A stretch of 64,000 nucleotides of DNA from Pseudomonadota bacterium (GTDB lineage Bacteria > Pseudomonadota > Alphaproteobacteria > Sphingomonadales > SMXR01), in contig JACZSK010000004.1 in the NCBI GenBank assembly GCA_022574255.1, positions 1 through 64,000 on the forward strand, given 5' to 3'. This document shows positions 1-9,645 of this stretch, one piece after another. The number at the start of each line of letters is the position of its first letter. The stretch's first letter is position 1. The notes under the pieces were generated by a model, which had not been told where the DNA came from, ran no database searches, and was given only the letters and a program-made list of their open reading frames with translations. The position numbers and the translations under genes are program-made.

Positions 1-501
1 ATCGCAAAGAATTGCGCGCTCTCCGAGGCAACGCTCTTTTTCTATTTTCGCAGCAAGAACGAGATATTCACCTCACTGCTGTTCGAGGGCATCGAATTCT
101 GGGCCCGGGGCCTGGAGAAAATCGCGGCGCTGGACCTGCCGCCCGGGGAAAAACTCGCCCGCATCTGGAAGTTTTACGGCCAGGTCGATGCGGAGCATCC
201 GGAATATTACCAGCTCTCCGCCTTTCTGGCGCGGCCCATGGCGACCGCCGACGTATCGGAGGAGGTGCGCGAGAGAATCATTCGCCGCTCGGGGGATAAT
301 TTCCGGCAGCTGGCGGCAATCCTTGAGGATGTTCTGGGCAACGGCAGGGGCCGGATTGCCGCTGACTTACTGTGGTCGACTTATCTGGGGCTGACGGTGC
401 TGAAGGAATCGCGGATCAATCTGGGCGCGCCGGTCCATCCCACAAAAAAAGACCTGGCCCGCGTTTTTGAAATTTTGAGCAAGGGTCTGCTCCCCGACTG
501 A
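1..501 (+). CDS. TetR/AcrR-family transcriptional regulator, 5'-truncated by window edge
   Basis: Frame 1 is open from base 1 (IAKNCALSEATLFFYFRSKNEIFTSLLFEG...), a TetR HTH tail (LFFYFRSKNEIF), ending at 501. Confidence 0.75.
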   Translation: MAKNCALSEATLFFYFRSKNEIFTSLLFEGIEFWARGLEKIAALDLPPGEKLARIWKFYGQVDAEHPEYYQLSAFLARPMATADVSEEVRERIIRRSGDNFRQLAAILEDVLGNGRGRIAADLLWSTYLGLTVLKESRINLGAPVHPTKKDLARVFEILSKGLLPD

Positions 502-511
502 GAGGTATCCT

Positions 512-1561
512 ATGGCCGAAATGATGGCAGCGCGGCTGGTCAAGCCGGGTGAGCCGCTGAGCATCGAGAGCATTTCGGTTCCTGTACCCGAGGCGGACGA
601 AGTTCTGATCAAGGTTGCGGCCTGCGGGCTGTGCGGCACCGACATTCATCTGGCGGTGGACGGCGATATTCCGGTCGAGCGCATGCCCATCACGCTGGGG
701 CACGAAGCGGCGGGAACGGTGGTCGGCGTTGGCGGGGATGTCACGGATTACAAGGAAGGCGACCGGGTCGCCATGTTCCCCGGCGCCTATTGCGGTGAAT
801 GTGCCTATTGCCGGGCCGGGCGCCATTCGCTGTGCGAGAACAGCAAGGTCTACGGCATGGCCCGGGACGGCGGGTTGGCGCATTACATGACCGCGCCGGC
901 GCGCGCGGTGATCCCCATTCCCGACGGCGTGCCATTCGAAATAGCCGCCATCATCACCGACGGCGTCTCGACGCCGCTGCACGCGCTGAGGGGCCGGGGC
1001 AAGCTGGTTGAGGGCGAGGCGGTGGCCGTCGTCGGCTGTGGCGGGCTCGGCACCCATGCGGTGATGCTTGCCAAACTGCTGGGCGCCGGCACCATCGTGG
1101 CGGTCGATATCCAGCCCGAGGCCCGCGAACGGGCGCTGGAACTGGGCGCCGACCTGGCACTGGACCCGATGGACGCGGATGCCATAAAGACCATGCGCAG
1201 CCATCTGGGGCGACGGGGCGTCGACCTGGCGCTGGAATTTGTTGGCCGAGCCAAAACGGCAGAGATGGCGATAAAGCTCCTCGACAAGTGCGGGCGCGCG
1301 GTTTTCGTGGGGGTCGGCATGGAGCGCCCGTCATTGCCGCCAATGATCGCTTTTGTCGGTCGCGAACAGTCGGTAATTGGATCGTTCGGCATGGACCGGG
1401 CGGATATAGAGGACCTCTTTTTGATGGTCGTGGAGGGCAGGCTCGATTTGTCCGGCTCGGTCAGCGCCCGCTATTCACTAGCCGACGCCAATGATGCGCT
1501 GCAGCATCTGGTGCGCAAGGAAACAGGCACTGTCCGCGTTGTCGTCGTACCCGGGGACTGA
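512..1561 (+). CDS. Zinc-dependent alcohol dehydrogenase (MDR family)
   Basis: GHEAAGTVVGVG zinc motif, structural-zinc Cys cluster (CGECAYCRAGRHSLC), Rossmann VGCGGLGTHAV. Confidence 0.88.
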   Translation: MAEMMAARLVKPGEPLSIESISVPVPEADEVLIKVAACGLCGTDIHLAVDGDIPVERMPITLGHEAAGTVVGVGGDVTDYKEGDRVAMFPGAYCGECAYCRAGRHSLCENSKVYGMARDGGLAHYMTAPARAVIPIPDGVPFEIAAIITDGVSTPLHALRGRGKLVEGEAVAVVGCGGLGTHAVMLAKLLGAGTIVAVDIQPEARERALELGADLALDPMDADAIKTMRSHLGRRGVDLALEFVGRAKTAEMAIKLLDKCGRAVFVGVGMERPSLPPMIAFVGREQSVIGSFGMDRADIEDLFLMVVEGRLDLSGSVSARYSLADANDALQHLVRKETGTVRVVVVPGD

Positions 1562-1570
1562 GGAAATTCG

Positions 1571-3400
1571 ATGGGGGAGATGAGTACAGGTTCGACTGCG
1601 GAACAGCCCGCCACCATTGCCGCGCAATTCCTGGCGACCGTGGCCCGATACGGCGAGCGGCCCGCCATGCGCAGAAAAATCGATGGCATATGGCAACCCC
1701 TGAGCTGGCGTGATTACGGGAAGCATGTGCGCCAAGCCGGCCTTGGCCTGAAGGCGCTGGGCATCAAACGCGGCGAAAGCATTTGTATTCTCGGCGACAA
1801 TTGCATGGAGTGGCTGGCCGCGGATATGGGCGCCATCGGCATCGGCGCCGCCTCGGTGGGCATTTACACCACCAGCGCGCCGGCGCAGGTCGAACATATT
1901 CTGCGCGATACGGGCGCGTGCGTGCTGTTCGCCGATGCCGCCCGGCTGAAGAACGCACTGGCTGTGCGCGAGAGAGTCCCGGGCCTGGAGCATATCGTGC
2001 TGTTCGCCGGGCCCGGCGATGACAAAAGCGGCGCTCCGGACGTTCTTCACTGGAGCCAGTTGCTTGATAAGGGCCGCGTCCTGGATGACGAAAAACCCGG
2101 GCTCTGGGAGGAATCCATCGCCGGGACCAGACCCGATGACCTGGCCATCCTGATCTATACGTCGGGCACTACCGGCCCGCCCAAGGGGGCCATGCTCAGC
2201 CACGCCAACCTGTTGTTCCAGTTGGTCGTTCAGCAGGATTTGATGCCCATCGGGCCCGACGACGAATTGATCTCCTTCCTTCCGCTCAGCCATATTGGCG
2301 AACGGTTGATGGGGGATTTCCGGCCGATGATGTCGGGCGCCGTCGTCAGTTTTATCGAGAGCCCCGAGAAATTTGCCGAGAATCTCCGCGAAATCTCGCC
2401 GACGGTTTTTTTCTCGGTGCCCCGGGTGTGGGAAAAATTCCACGCCGGGATTACCGGCGCCATGGCCCGGCAATCATGGCTGTCCCGGGTGCCTTATCAT
2501 CTGGCGCTCGGCATCGGCGACAGGGTGGCGCTGCGGCGGCAGGCGGGAAAATCCATTCCCTGGCTTCTCGGTATTCTTCATGGCATCGCGGAAAGGCGTG
2601 TGCTCAGGCCGCTGCGCGATATGATCGGCATGGGCCGTGCACATTCCGTCTTGAGCGGCGCCGCGCCCATCGCCCATGAGATGATCCGCTGGTTTTTCGC
2701 CCTCGGGCTGGATATGCGCGAGACCTATGGTCTGACCGAGACCTCGGGCGTGGTCAGCTTTCCGCCGCTGAATATCCGCAAGCCCGGCTCGGTGGGCCAG
2801 GCATTGCCGGGCTCGGAGGTCAGGATTGCCGAAGATGGCGAAATTCTCGTCCGCGGGGCCCATATCATCCGCGGCTATCTGAATATGCCCGAGGAGAGTG
2901 CGGCGGCCATCATCGACGGCTGGCTGCATACCGGCGACCTGGGGCGGCTGGACGCAGACGGCTTCCTGACCATCACCGGGCGCAAGAAGGACATTATCAT
3001 CACCGCCGGTGGCAAGAACGTCTCGCCTTCCGAGATCGAGAATCAGCTCAAGTTCGACCCGCTGATCGCCGATGCCATGGTGGTCGGCGACGGGCGGAAA
3101 TATCTCACCTGCCTGATTATACCCAATCCGGAAAATGTCGGAGCTCTGGCCGCAGCGACTGGCGTAAACATCGACGATCTGGCGGAATTATGCCGATTGC
3201 CACTGGTGGTGGATGCCATTCAGGCGGCCATCGACGCGGTCAGCGCCAATTTCTCGCGGGTCGAGCAGATCAAGAAATTCCGCTTCATGACGACGCCGCT
3301 GGTGCCCGGCTCTGACGAGATCACACCGACCATGAAGCTGAAACGCGACGCCATGACCCGCAAATATGCCGATCTGATCGAAGAGATGTACGCGGATTAG
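1571..3400 (+). CDS. AMP-dependent long-chain acyl-CoA synthetase
   Basis: YTSGTTGPPKGAMLSH, ETYGLTETSG, WLHTGDLG, GRKKDIIITAGGKNVSP motifs. Confidence 0.9.
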   Translation: MGEMSTGSTAEQPATIAAQFLATVARYGERPAMRRKIDGIWQPLSWRDYGKHVRQAGLGLKALGIKRGESICILGDNCMEWLAADMGAIGIGAASVGIYTTSAPAQVEHILRDTGACVLFADAARLKNALAVRERVPGLEHIVLFAGPGDDKSGAPDVLHWSQLLDKGRVLDDEKPGLWEESIAGTRPDDLAILIYTSGTTGPPKGAMLSHANLLFQLVVQQDLMPIGPDDELISFLPLSHIGERLMGDFRPMMSGAVVSFIESPEKFAENLREISPTVFFSVPRVWEKFHAGITGAMARQSWLSRVPYHLALGIGDRVALRRQAGKSIPWLLGILHGIAERRVLRPLRDMIGMGRAHSVLSGAAPIAHEMIRWFFALGLDMRETYGLTETSGVVSFPPLNIRKPGSVGQALPGSEVRIAEDGEILVRGAHIIRGYLNMPEESAAAIIDGWLHTGDLGRLDADGFLTITGRKKDIIITAGGKNVSPSEIENQLKFDPLIADAMVVGDGRKYLTCLIIPNPENVGALAAATGVNIDDLAELCRLPLVVDAIQAAIDAVSANFSRVEQIKKFRFMTTPLVPGSDEITPTMKLKRDAMTRKYADLIEEMYAD

Positions 3401-3424
3401 CACCGCGGGGGCGGTCAGCTTAAC

Positions 3425-3707
3425 TTGAGCCGGCATAGCCAAAACTCAGAGCCAGAGCGGCTCACACAGCCGCAGCCACTATCATCCACTCTGCCATCGC
3501 CTGGTTGCGGAAAGTTCGGAAGCGGGCGTAGGCTTGGCCGAATTTAAGAACCCACAACCGAGCTGTTTCGCAGCTGACTTCGATGCCACGTCCGGCCAAA
3601 ATATCCTCGACATCCCGGTAGCTCATCGTGAAACCGAAGTACAGCCAAACAGTCTGGCGAATGATGCCCGGGTGAAAGCGGTGGCGGCGGCATGATATTT
3701 TCTGCAT
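3425..3707 (-). pseudogene. IS6-family transposase remnant with in-frame internal deletion (81 aa ORF 3462..3707)
   Basis: N-terminus MQKISCRRHRFHPGIIRQTVWLYFGFTMSYRDVEDILAGRGIEVSCETARLWVLKFGQ matches the transposase at 57325..58020; the last 19 aa FRTFRNQAMAEWMIVAAAV match its C-terminus FKRYRAEAFDVWENAAAAV; the DDE core is missing. Confidence 0.75.
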
Positions 3708-3782
3708 TAGGGAAAGTTATCAGGCAAACACGCGATCACCGATGAGCTAATTTGCCAGATCCGGCCTACGGCCTGGCTGCCG

Positions 3783-3910
3783 GTTCGCAGGGATTCGAGT
3801 GGTGGTGGACGCAGTCTCGGGCGAACCGGTCTCCGACGAAAATAAGGGCGATTTTCCTGTTAAACAGGGAATTAAATCGGTGGAACAGGGATTTTTACGG
3901 GCTAAATTTT
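3783..3910. repeat. Dispersed CAGGGAA-rich repeat, copy 1
   Basis: ggttcgcagggattcgagtggtggtggacgcagtct...gcgaaccggtctccgac...cctgttaaacagggaattaaatcggtggaacaggg; shares blocks with 37646..37870, 40967..41275 and 58142..58376. Confidence 0.75.
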
Positions 3911-3949
3911 GAATCAGCCGAGCGGATTGTGACTTCTCTAATCCAATAC

Positions 3950-4112
3950 GGCCTTGTCAGGCTAAACGATCCACGGGTGTGGACAGGTTCAAGTGAGGTT
4001 TTCACACAGGGGCAGTCGTGCTTTTCCACGCATCGAAGGCTTTGGTTTGATATTGCTTGAACGTGGGGCGGTTGATGAAATAGCGCTGAACGTAGAATGT
4101 GTTGTGGGTAAT
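3950..4112 (-). pseudogene. Second IS6-family transposase remnant (C-terminal end only)
   Basis: Minus-strand translation THNTFYVQRYFINRPTFKQYQTKAFDAWKSTTAPV* matches YNTFYSQRHLINRPTFKRYRAEAFDVWENAAAAV* of the intact copy. Confidence 0.75.
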
Positions 4113-4115
4113 GGC

Positions 4116-5507
4116 TCAACCTTCCCAGTGGCCTTCGCGCTTCAAATCCACCATCGTCTGTTCTATTGCCTGACGCAGCCGTGAGACGACAAAATCCACG
4201 TCGCTCTTCGTCATGGTCAACGGCGGCGACATGATATTGAGATCGACACTTGGACGAACAATAAGGCCAAGCTTCTCAGCACGGTCAGAAATCCACTTGC
4301 CGATATCAATTTCTGGCGAGAAAAACGCCTTGGTTTCCTTGTCCCGCACGTTGACGACGCACATCATGAACATGTCGCCGCGGATATCGCCGACAATGGG
4401 CAGGTCGAGCAACGTGTGCAGCTGGTCGCGGAAGTAGGGACCAACTTCCTTGACGTTATCAAAGAGTTTCTCGCGCTCCATGATCTCTATGTTTTTCAGG
4501 GCCGCGGCGCAGGCCACCGGATGTCCCGAATAGGTAAAACCCATGGCAAAACAGCGGTCCTGGTCATCCGAAATCAAATCATAGATGCGATCGGAGAAAA
4601 TACAGGCACCGAGCGGCAGGTAGCCGGAGGTTAATCCCTTGGCGCAGACCAGGATATCCGGCTGAACGTCGAAAAGGTCTTTGGACACAAACCAGTGGCC
4701 GAGACGGCCAAAGCCGGTCACCACTTCATCCGCCACATAAAGGATGTCGTATTTCTGGCAGAGCTCAAAGGTGCGCCGGTTATAGCCTTGGGGCGGCACG
4801 ATCACGCCGCCCGAACCAAGAATTGGCTCAGCCCAGAAAGCGGCGATCTTGTCCGCGCCAATCTCCAGGATCTTGTTCTCCATCTCTTGGAGGAGATAGT
4901 CGCAAAATGCTCCCTCTGTGGTAATGCCCTCCGGCGCCCGGTACAGATTAGGGCTGGCCAGATGATGAATGATGTCCGTCATGAACTGGAATTCCGGTAT
5001 CCGGTCTCCCGCCTTGCCGCTGAGCGAGGCCGCAAAATAAGTGCCCCCGTGATAGGAATCATGATGGCTGAGGATATGCTTCTTGTCCGGTGTGCCACGG
5101 CTGGCCTGATAAAACTGGACCAGCCGGAAGGCCATGTCGTTGGCTGTTGACCCGCCGCCGGTATAGAACACGTGGTTGAGATCACCGGGCGCAAGCCCGG
5201 CCAGCTTTTCGCTGAGTTCCGCCGCTGGCACGTTGGTCATATCGACGAATGGATTTGCATAGGCCAGGTCCACAACCTGGCGGGCGATCGCCTCCGCCAT
5301 TTCCTCGCGGCCAAGGCCAATATTGGTGCACCACATTCCGCCGACGGCGTCGAAATACTCGTTGCCCTCCGCGTCCGAGATGCGGCAGCCCTCGCCCTTT
5401 TTCATTACCAGACTGCCCGTCTTGTCGAAGCTGGCGAAATGCTGGTACGGATGGACAAAATACCTGCGGTCCTTTTCCCAGACTTCTTTGGCGGAATTCG
5501 AGCGCAT
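4116..5507 (-). CDS. Class III (omega) aminotransferase
   Basis: Full-length 463 aa; GGGSTANDMAFRL, LYVADEVVTGFGRLG, PLP-Lys region VCAKGLTSGYLPLGA. Confidence 0.9.
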   Translation of the reverse strand: MRSNSAKEVWEKDRRYFVHPYQHFASFDKTGSLVMKKGEGCRISDAEGNEYFDAVGGMWCTNIGLGREEMAEAIARQVVDLAYANPFVDMTNVPAAELSEKLAGLAPGDLNHVFYTGGGSTANDMAFRLVQFYQASRGTPDKKHILSHHDSYHGGTYFAASLSGKAGDRIPEFQFMTDIIHHLASPNLYRAPEGITTEGAFCDYLLQEMENKILEIGADKIAAFWAEPILGSGGVIVPPQGYNRRTFELCQKYDILYVADEVVTGFGRLGHWFVSKDLFDVQPDILVCAKGLTSGYLPLGACIFSDRIYDLISDDQDRCFAMGFTYSGHPVACAAALKNIEIMEREKLFDNVKEVGPYFRDQLHTLLDLPIVGDIRGDMFMMCVVNVRDKETKAFFSPEIDIGKWISDRAEKLGLIVRPSVDLNIMSPPLTMTKSDVDFVVSRLRQAIEQTMVDLKREGHWEG

Positions 5508-5621
5508 TTATTAATCCTTTCCCCTAGAATTACCTGCAATCGCGAGGCATCACTGGAACAGACCGCCGGAAGAGCAACCCTGTTTTCCCGTATACCCGGG
5601 CCCTGAAGTAAGCACCCTGAT

Positions 5622-6677
5622 ATGAATATAGATGAGATTTCGCCGCAGGATATGCGTTTTAACCCGCCAACCTTTGAAGAAGCAGAAGTTGCGGAAAAGG
5701 TAGCCGATGCGTTCGGTCTGACGGGCCAGTGGACGCCGCTTGCGGGGGAACGGGACCAGAATTTCCGGCTCAGGGCGGAAGATGGCCATAAGTATGTTGT
5801 GAAAGTCTCTGGCCCCGACGAAGACCCCGGGAGTACGGACTTTCAGGTGCAGGCTTTGCTCTATCTGGAAAAGGGTAACCCCCAAATACCGGTGCCGCGC
5901 ATCATCCGCACAAAATCCGGCAGCTGCCTCAGCGAAATAACCGATGCGGGGGGCGTGAAGCATGCCCTTCGCGTGGTCACCTATCTTGACGGCATTCCCT
6001 ATAGCGAAGGGGCTTTTCCTGACGCAGAGAATTTGCAAAAAATCGGTGCTTTTCAGGGAGAGGTCGTAAACGCGCTTGCAGGATTTGAACATGAGGCATC
6101 AAGGCATTTTATGCCGTGGAACCTCTCGAACGGTATCGCCGTGTCCAAGGATTTGTGGGCTGAGGCCGCTGATGACGTCAGGACACTCGCCGCGCCCCTG
6201 CTGGACAGATTACGCCATGAGGCCCTGCCGATACTGAACGCCTGCCCGTCGCAGGTCATACACAATGACGCGCACCCAACTAATCTCTTGCGGGCAGATG
6301 CCGTTTCACCGGACATAGTTGGCCTGATTGACTTTGGCGACATGGTCTACGCCCCCATCATCAATGATTTGGCAGTTACAGCCACCACATTTCATCGCTC
6401 TGGAATAGAAGACCTGGCTACAGTGGTGAGCCTGCTGATTGGATTTCATCGCGCACACCCGCTATCGGATGTTGAGATTTCCATGTTATGGGACGCCATA
6501 ATACTGCGCGTGCTCACAACAATTTTGCTGAGCGATATAAAACTGAATATGGATAAGGATCATGATCCTTATATCATTGAGGACAGGGTGAACGCATATG
6601 CCAAACTTGAGGTCATTTGCGGTCTGGATCACGATTCTGTGGTCAACAGACTGCGGGCTGCATGTGGATTTTGCTAG
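5622..6677 (+). CDS. APH-fold phosphotransferase (hydroxylysine-kinase/AGPHD1-like)
   Basis: VIHNDAHPTNLL catalytic loop and GLIDFGDM metal motif; 10 nt upstream of a phospholyase-like aminotransferase. Confidence 0.75.
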   Translation: MNIDEISPQDMRFNPPTFEEAEVAEKVADAFGLTGQWTPLAGERDQNFRLRAEDGHKYVVKVSGPDEDPGSTDFQVQALLYLEKGNPQIPVPRIIRTKSGSCLSEITDAGGVKHALRVVTYLDGIPYSEGAFPDAENLQKIGAFQGEVVNALAGFEHEASRHFMPWNLSNGIAVSKDLWAEAADDVRTLAAPLLDRLRHEALPILNACPSQVIHNDAHPTNLLRADAVSPDIVGLIDFGDMVYAPIINDLAVTATTFHRSGIEDLATVVSLLIGFHRAHPLSDVEISMLWDAIILRVLTTILLSDIKLNMDKDHDPYIIEDRVNAYAKLEVICGLDHDSVVNRLRAACGFC

Positions 6678-6686
6678 GGCGTCATC

Positions 6687-7946
6687 ATGGAACTGGTAGA
6701 GCGCCGAGAAAGGGCCATGGGTCCTTCATATCACCTGTTTTACGACAAGCCGGCCCACCTTGTGCGCGGCGAAGGGATTTGGCTGTGGGACGCTGACGGC
6801 CGCAAATATCTCGATTGTTATAACAATGTCGCCTCCGTCGGCCATTGTCATCCCGATGTTGTGGCGGCACTTGCTGTTCAGACGGCGACACTGAACACCC
6901 ATACACGTTACCTGCATGAGAATGTGATTGAGCTGTCGGAAAAAATCGCTTCGAAATTGCCGGGTGATTTAAGCGTTTGCTTGTTCGTTTGTACAGGCAC
7001 AGAAGCCAATGATTTGGCCACCCGTATTGCCCGCACAGTCACTGGCGGCGACGGCATGATGGTGTCGGAATATAGCTATCACGGCAACTCGACATTGGTG
7101 CATACCCTCTCGACTGCCGATAGTGATGATCGCCCGGACTGGCTCTCTCTTTTTGAAGCCCCCTGTCGATATCGCCCGGCCTTTAAAGGCGATGATCTGC
7201 TTGAAGGCTATGTGGACTCTGTGCGCGACGCCATAGGCGACCTGAAGCGGAAAAGTCACGCGCCGGCTGCAATCATGATCGACAGCATCTTTGATTGCCC
7301 GGGTACGATTGAAGCGCCAAAGGGGTATTTTAAACAGGTATATAAATCAGTACGCGACGCCGGCGGTCTGGTAATCGCAGACGAAGTGCAAGCCGGCTAT
7401 TGCCGCACGGGCAATCACTGGTGGGGGTTTGAGCATGACGGTGTCGTGCCTGATATTGTGACACTGGGCAAGCCGATGGGTGCCGGCCATCCGCTGGCTG
7501 CTGTTGTGACCACCCCGGATATCGCGGCCAGATTTGCTGCTGAATTTGAATACTTCAATACCTTTGGCGGCAATCCTGTTTCCGCTGCTGTGGGTAAGGC
7601 CGTTATCGATGTCATCGACGGGGAAAGCCTTCTTGAAAATGTCACCAGAGTTGGCGCCTACACGAAGGCAGGGCTGCAAGAACTTCAGAATCAATACGAC
7701 ATCATTGGCGATGTGCGCGGACGCGGTCTTTTCTTGAGCGTCGAATTGGTGAAGGACCGCGCCGTTAAAACGCCTGACCCGGAGACGGCGCGCCAAATGG
7801 CTAATTTAATGAAAGATGAAGGCGTGCTGCTGTCCACACACGGGCGCTACAAGAACATTCTCAAGATCAGGCCCCCAATGGTTTTTTCCAAGGAAAATGC
7901 TGACCAATTGCTTGCGACCCTGGATGCCTGTTTCCGAAAACTATAA
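6687..7946 (+). CDS. Class III aminotransferase-fold enzyme, amino-alcohol-phosphate phospholyase-like (AGXT2L type)
   Basis: [65 protein letters not shown]. Confidence 0.82.
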   Translation: MELVERRERAMGPSYHLFYDKPAHLVRGEGIWLWDADGRKYLDCYNNVASVGHCHPDVVAALAVQTATLNTHTRYLHENVIELSEKIASKLPGDLSVCLFVCTGTEANDLATRIARTVTGGDGMMVSEYSYHGNSTLVHTLSTADSDDRPDWLSLFEAPCRYRPAFKGDDLLEGYVDSVRDAIGDLKRKSHAPAAIMIDSIFDCPGTIEAPKGYFKQVYKSVRDAGGLVIADEVQAGYCRTGNHWWGFEHDGVVPDIVTLGKPMGAGHPLAAVVTTPDIAARFAAEFEYFNTFGGNPVSAAVGKAVIDVIDGESLLENVTRVGAYTKAGLQELQNQYDIIGDVRGRGLFLSVELVKDRAVKTPDPETARQMANLMKDEGVLLSTHGRYKNILKIRPPMVFSKENADQLLATLDACFRKL

Positions 7947-8027
7947 GGCGAACGACCGCAATTCTCTTTCGATTTCCGGTCGGGCCTTTCCAGCTTATTG
8001 CCGACGGGGCCTTGTTTTTCTTTTATT

Positions 8028-8918
8028 CTATTTGAAAATAACCGTTTTATTGCCATCGAGAAATACACGATGTTCCGTATGCAGCTTCACCGCACGGGCC
8101 AGTGCAATCGTTTCCGTGTCTCTTCCGACCGACGTCAACATTTCCGGACTGTAGGTATGGTCGACCGATTGCACGGCTTGCTCGATAATCGGACCTTCAT
8201 CCAGATTTGCCGTGACATAATGCGCCGTGGCGCCAATCAGTTTTACACCCCGTTCGAAAGCCTGGTGGTAGGGCTTGGCCCCCTTAAAGCCGGGCAAAAA
8301 AGAATGGTGGATATTAATGGCGCGACCCTCCAACTCGCGGCAAAGCTTGTCAGTCAGAATTTGCATGTAACGCGCCAGCACAACCAGTTCGGTTCTGGTT
8401 TCGCTCATAATTTCCCTCAAGGCCTGCTCTTGCTGTAATTTGGTCTCCTTCGTCATTGGCAAGTGAACAAAGCGAATGCCTAAACGTTCGACCATCGGGT
8501 GCAGATCCCTGTGGTTCGAGACGACGGCTGTAATGTCTACATTCAGCTCGCCCTTCTGATGACGATAGAGCAAATCCGCCAGACAATGGTCGAACTTGCT
8601 CACCATGATCAGGGTGCGCGTGGGCGTCGCCGCGGAATGAATGGTCCACGCCATATCAAACTTCTCGGCCACCGACGGGAATTCAGAAATGATTTTTTCC
8701 TTGGTGGATCCGTCATTTTCGATTTCAAATGCCACACGCATAAACAGGGCATTGCTGTCGCGATCGTCAAATTGCGCCAACTCATTGATGTAGCAGTCGC
8801 GGGCCGCAAGAAAGCCAGTGACGGCTGCAACAATCCCCCTGCCACCCGCACAGGTGACCCGCAAAACTAACTTCCTGTGATCAATGTGGCTCGCCGCTGA
8901 AAGTGTTGGCATTTCCAT
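8028..8918 (-). CDS. purU: Formyltetrahydrofolate deformylase
   Basis: N-terminal ACT-like domain plus formyltransferase-fold C-terminus (LARYMQILTD, INIHHSFLPGFKGAKPYHQAFERGVKLIGATAHYVTANLDEGPIIEQ). Confidence 0.92.
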   Translation of the reverse strand: MEMPTLSAASHIDHRKLVLRVTCAGGRGIVAAVTGFLAARDCYINELAQFDDRDSNALFMRVAFEIENDGSTKEKIISEFPSVAEKFDMAWTIHSAATPTRTLIMVSKFDHCLADLLYRHQKGELNVDITAVVSNHRDLHPMVERLGIRFVHLPMTKETKLQQEQALREIMSETRTELVVLARYMQILTDKLCRELEGRAINIHHSFLPGFKGAKPYHQAFERGVKLIGATAHYVTANLDEGPIIEQAVQSVDHTYSPEMLTSVGRDTETIALARAVKLHTEHRVFLDGNKTVIFK

Positions 8919-9042
8919 ATCCTGTATTCAGTTATTTTCTCGGCGAGAAAAATATTAAAATGTTGCGTCCGGCCCGAGCCAACACAATGACGCCGCGCCC
9001 GACCACTGGACGGGAGCGTTCGCAGCCAATTTTATGGCGGCG

Positions 9043-9387
9043 TTAGCTGATTATAAAATAGACCTTGCGGACGGTTTCCAGGACCTCTGCCGTACCTTTC
9101 CAGCCATTTGGGAAAATCCAGCTGTCGCCCGCCTTTATCTCGGTCACGAGGCCGGATTCCGAGGTAAGAACCCAATGCCCCTTAAGAAGGTGGCAGAATT
9201 CCATGAGATCGAGATCAAGCTGCAACTTGCCCGGCTCGCATTCCCATGTTCCGGCGAACAAATTTCCTTCTTCAAAAAAACCACTGTCCGTTTGCTTTGG
9301 AAGATCGCCGATAGGCTCGCCGAATGATTCTGCATCGATCAAATCTGTAAGGGCGGCGCATTGTTTCTGGAGGCTGATCTCGGGCAT
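9043..9387 (-). CDS. Small cytoplasmic cupin (DUF861-like)
   Basis: GHWVLTSESGLVTEIKAGDSWIFPNGWKGTAEVLETVRKVYFI; likely start MPEISLQ at 9387. Confidence 0.7.
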   Translation of the reverse strand: MPEISLQKQCAALTDLIDAESFGEPIGDLPKQTDSGFFEEGNLFAGTWECEPGKLQLDLDLMEFCHLLKGHWVLTSESGLVTEIKAGDSWIFPNGWKGTAEVLETVRKVYFIIS

Positions 9388-9486
9388 TGAATTATCCTTT
9401 CTGTTCTCATGCCGGCGCTGAGCCCTGAAACCGCGCGGAAGCGGACTCGACAAACGCCGGTTGCTTATATTACCTTCTTCTGCGCA

Positions 9487-9500
9487 TTTGTGATCACAAA
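9487..9500. promoter_or_regulatory. Palindrome TTTGTGATCACAAA, site 1
   Basis: Perfect 14-mer palindrome between divergent cupin and SSS genes; imperfect second site tgcaagtgatcaattgca near 9520..9537. Confidence 0.7.
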
Positions 9501-9645
9501 AATCCTGCACTATGTAGAGTGCAAGTGATCAATTGCAAAGGTGAATTTGCCAGAATCAAGTCGAAAAATTGCGATGCAATGGCCGATTTAGTGTTGGTAG
9601 TGACGCGATAATTGCGATATTTGCGGTATCAGCCGGTCAGCGGGT

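Noticed and set aside
1478-2473. 331-aa minus-strand ORF over the acyl-CoA synthetase
   Set aside because: Antisense to a well-supported gene; no family signature
3783-3850. Possible tRNA gene in the conserved repeat block
   Set aside because: Only a T-arm/acceptor-like string (ggttcg...gcgtccacca on the minus strand) is visible; the T stem does not pair and no anticodon or D arm was found
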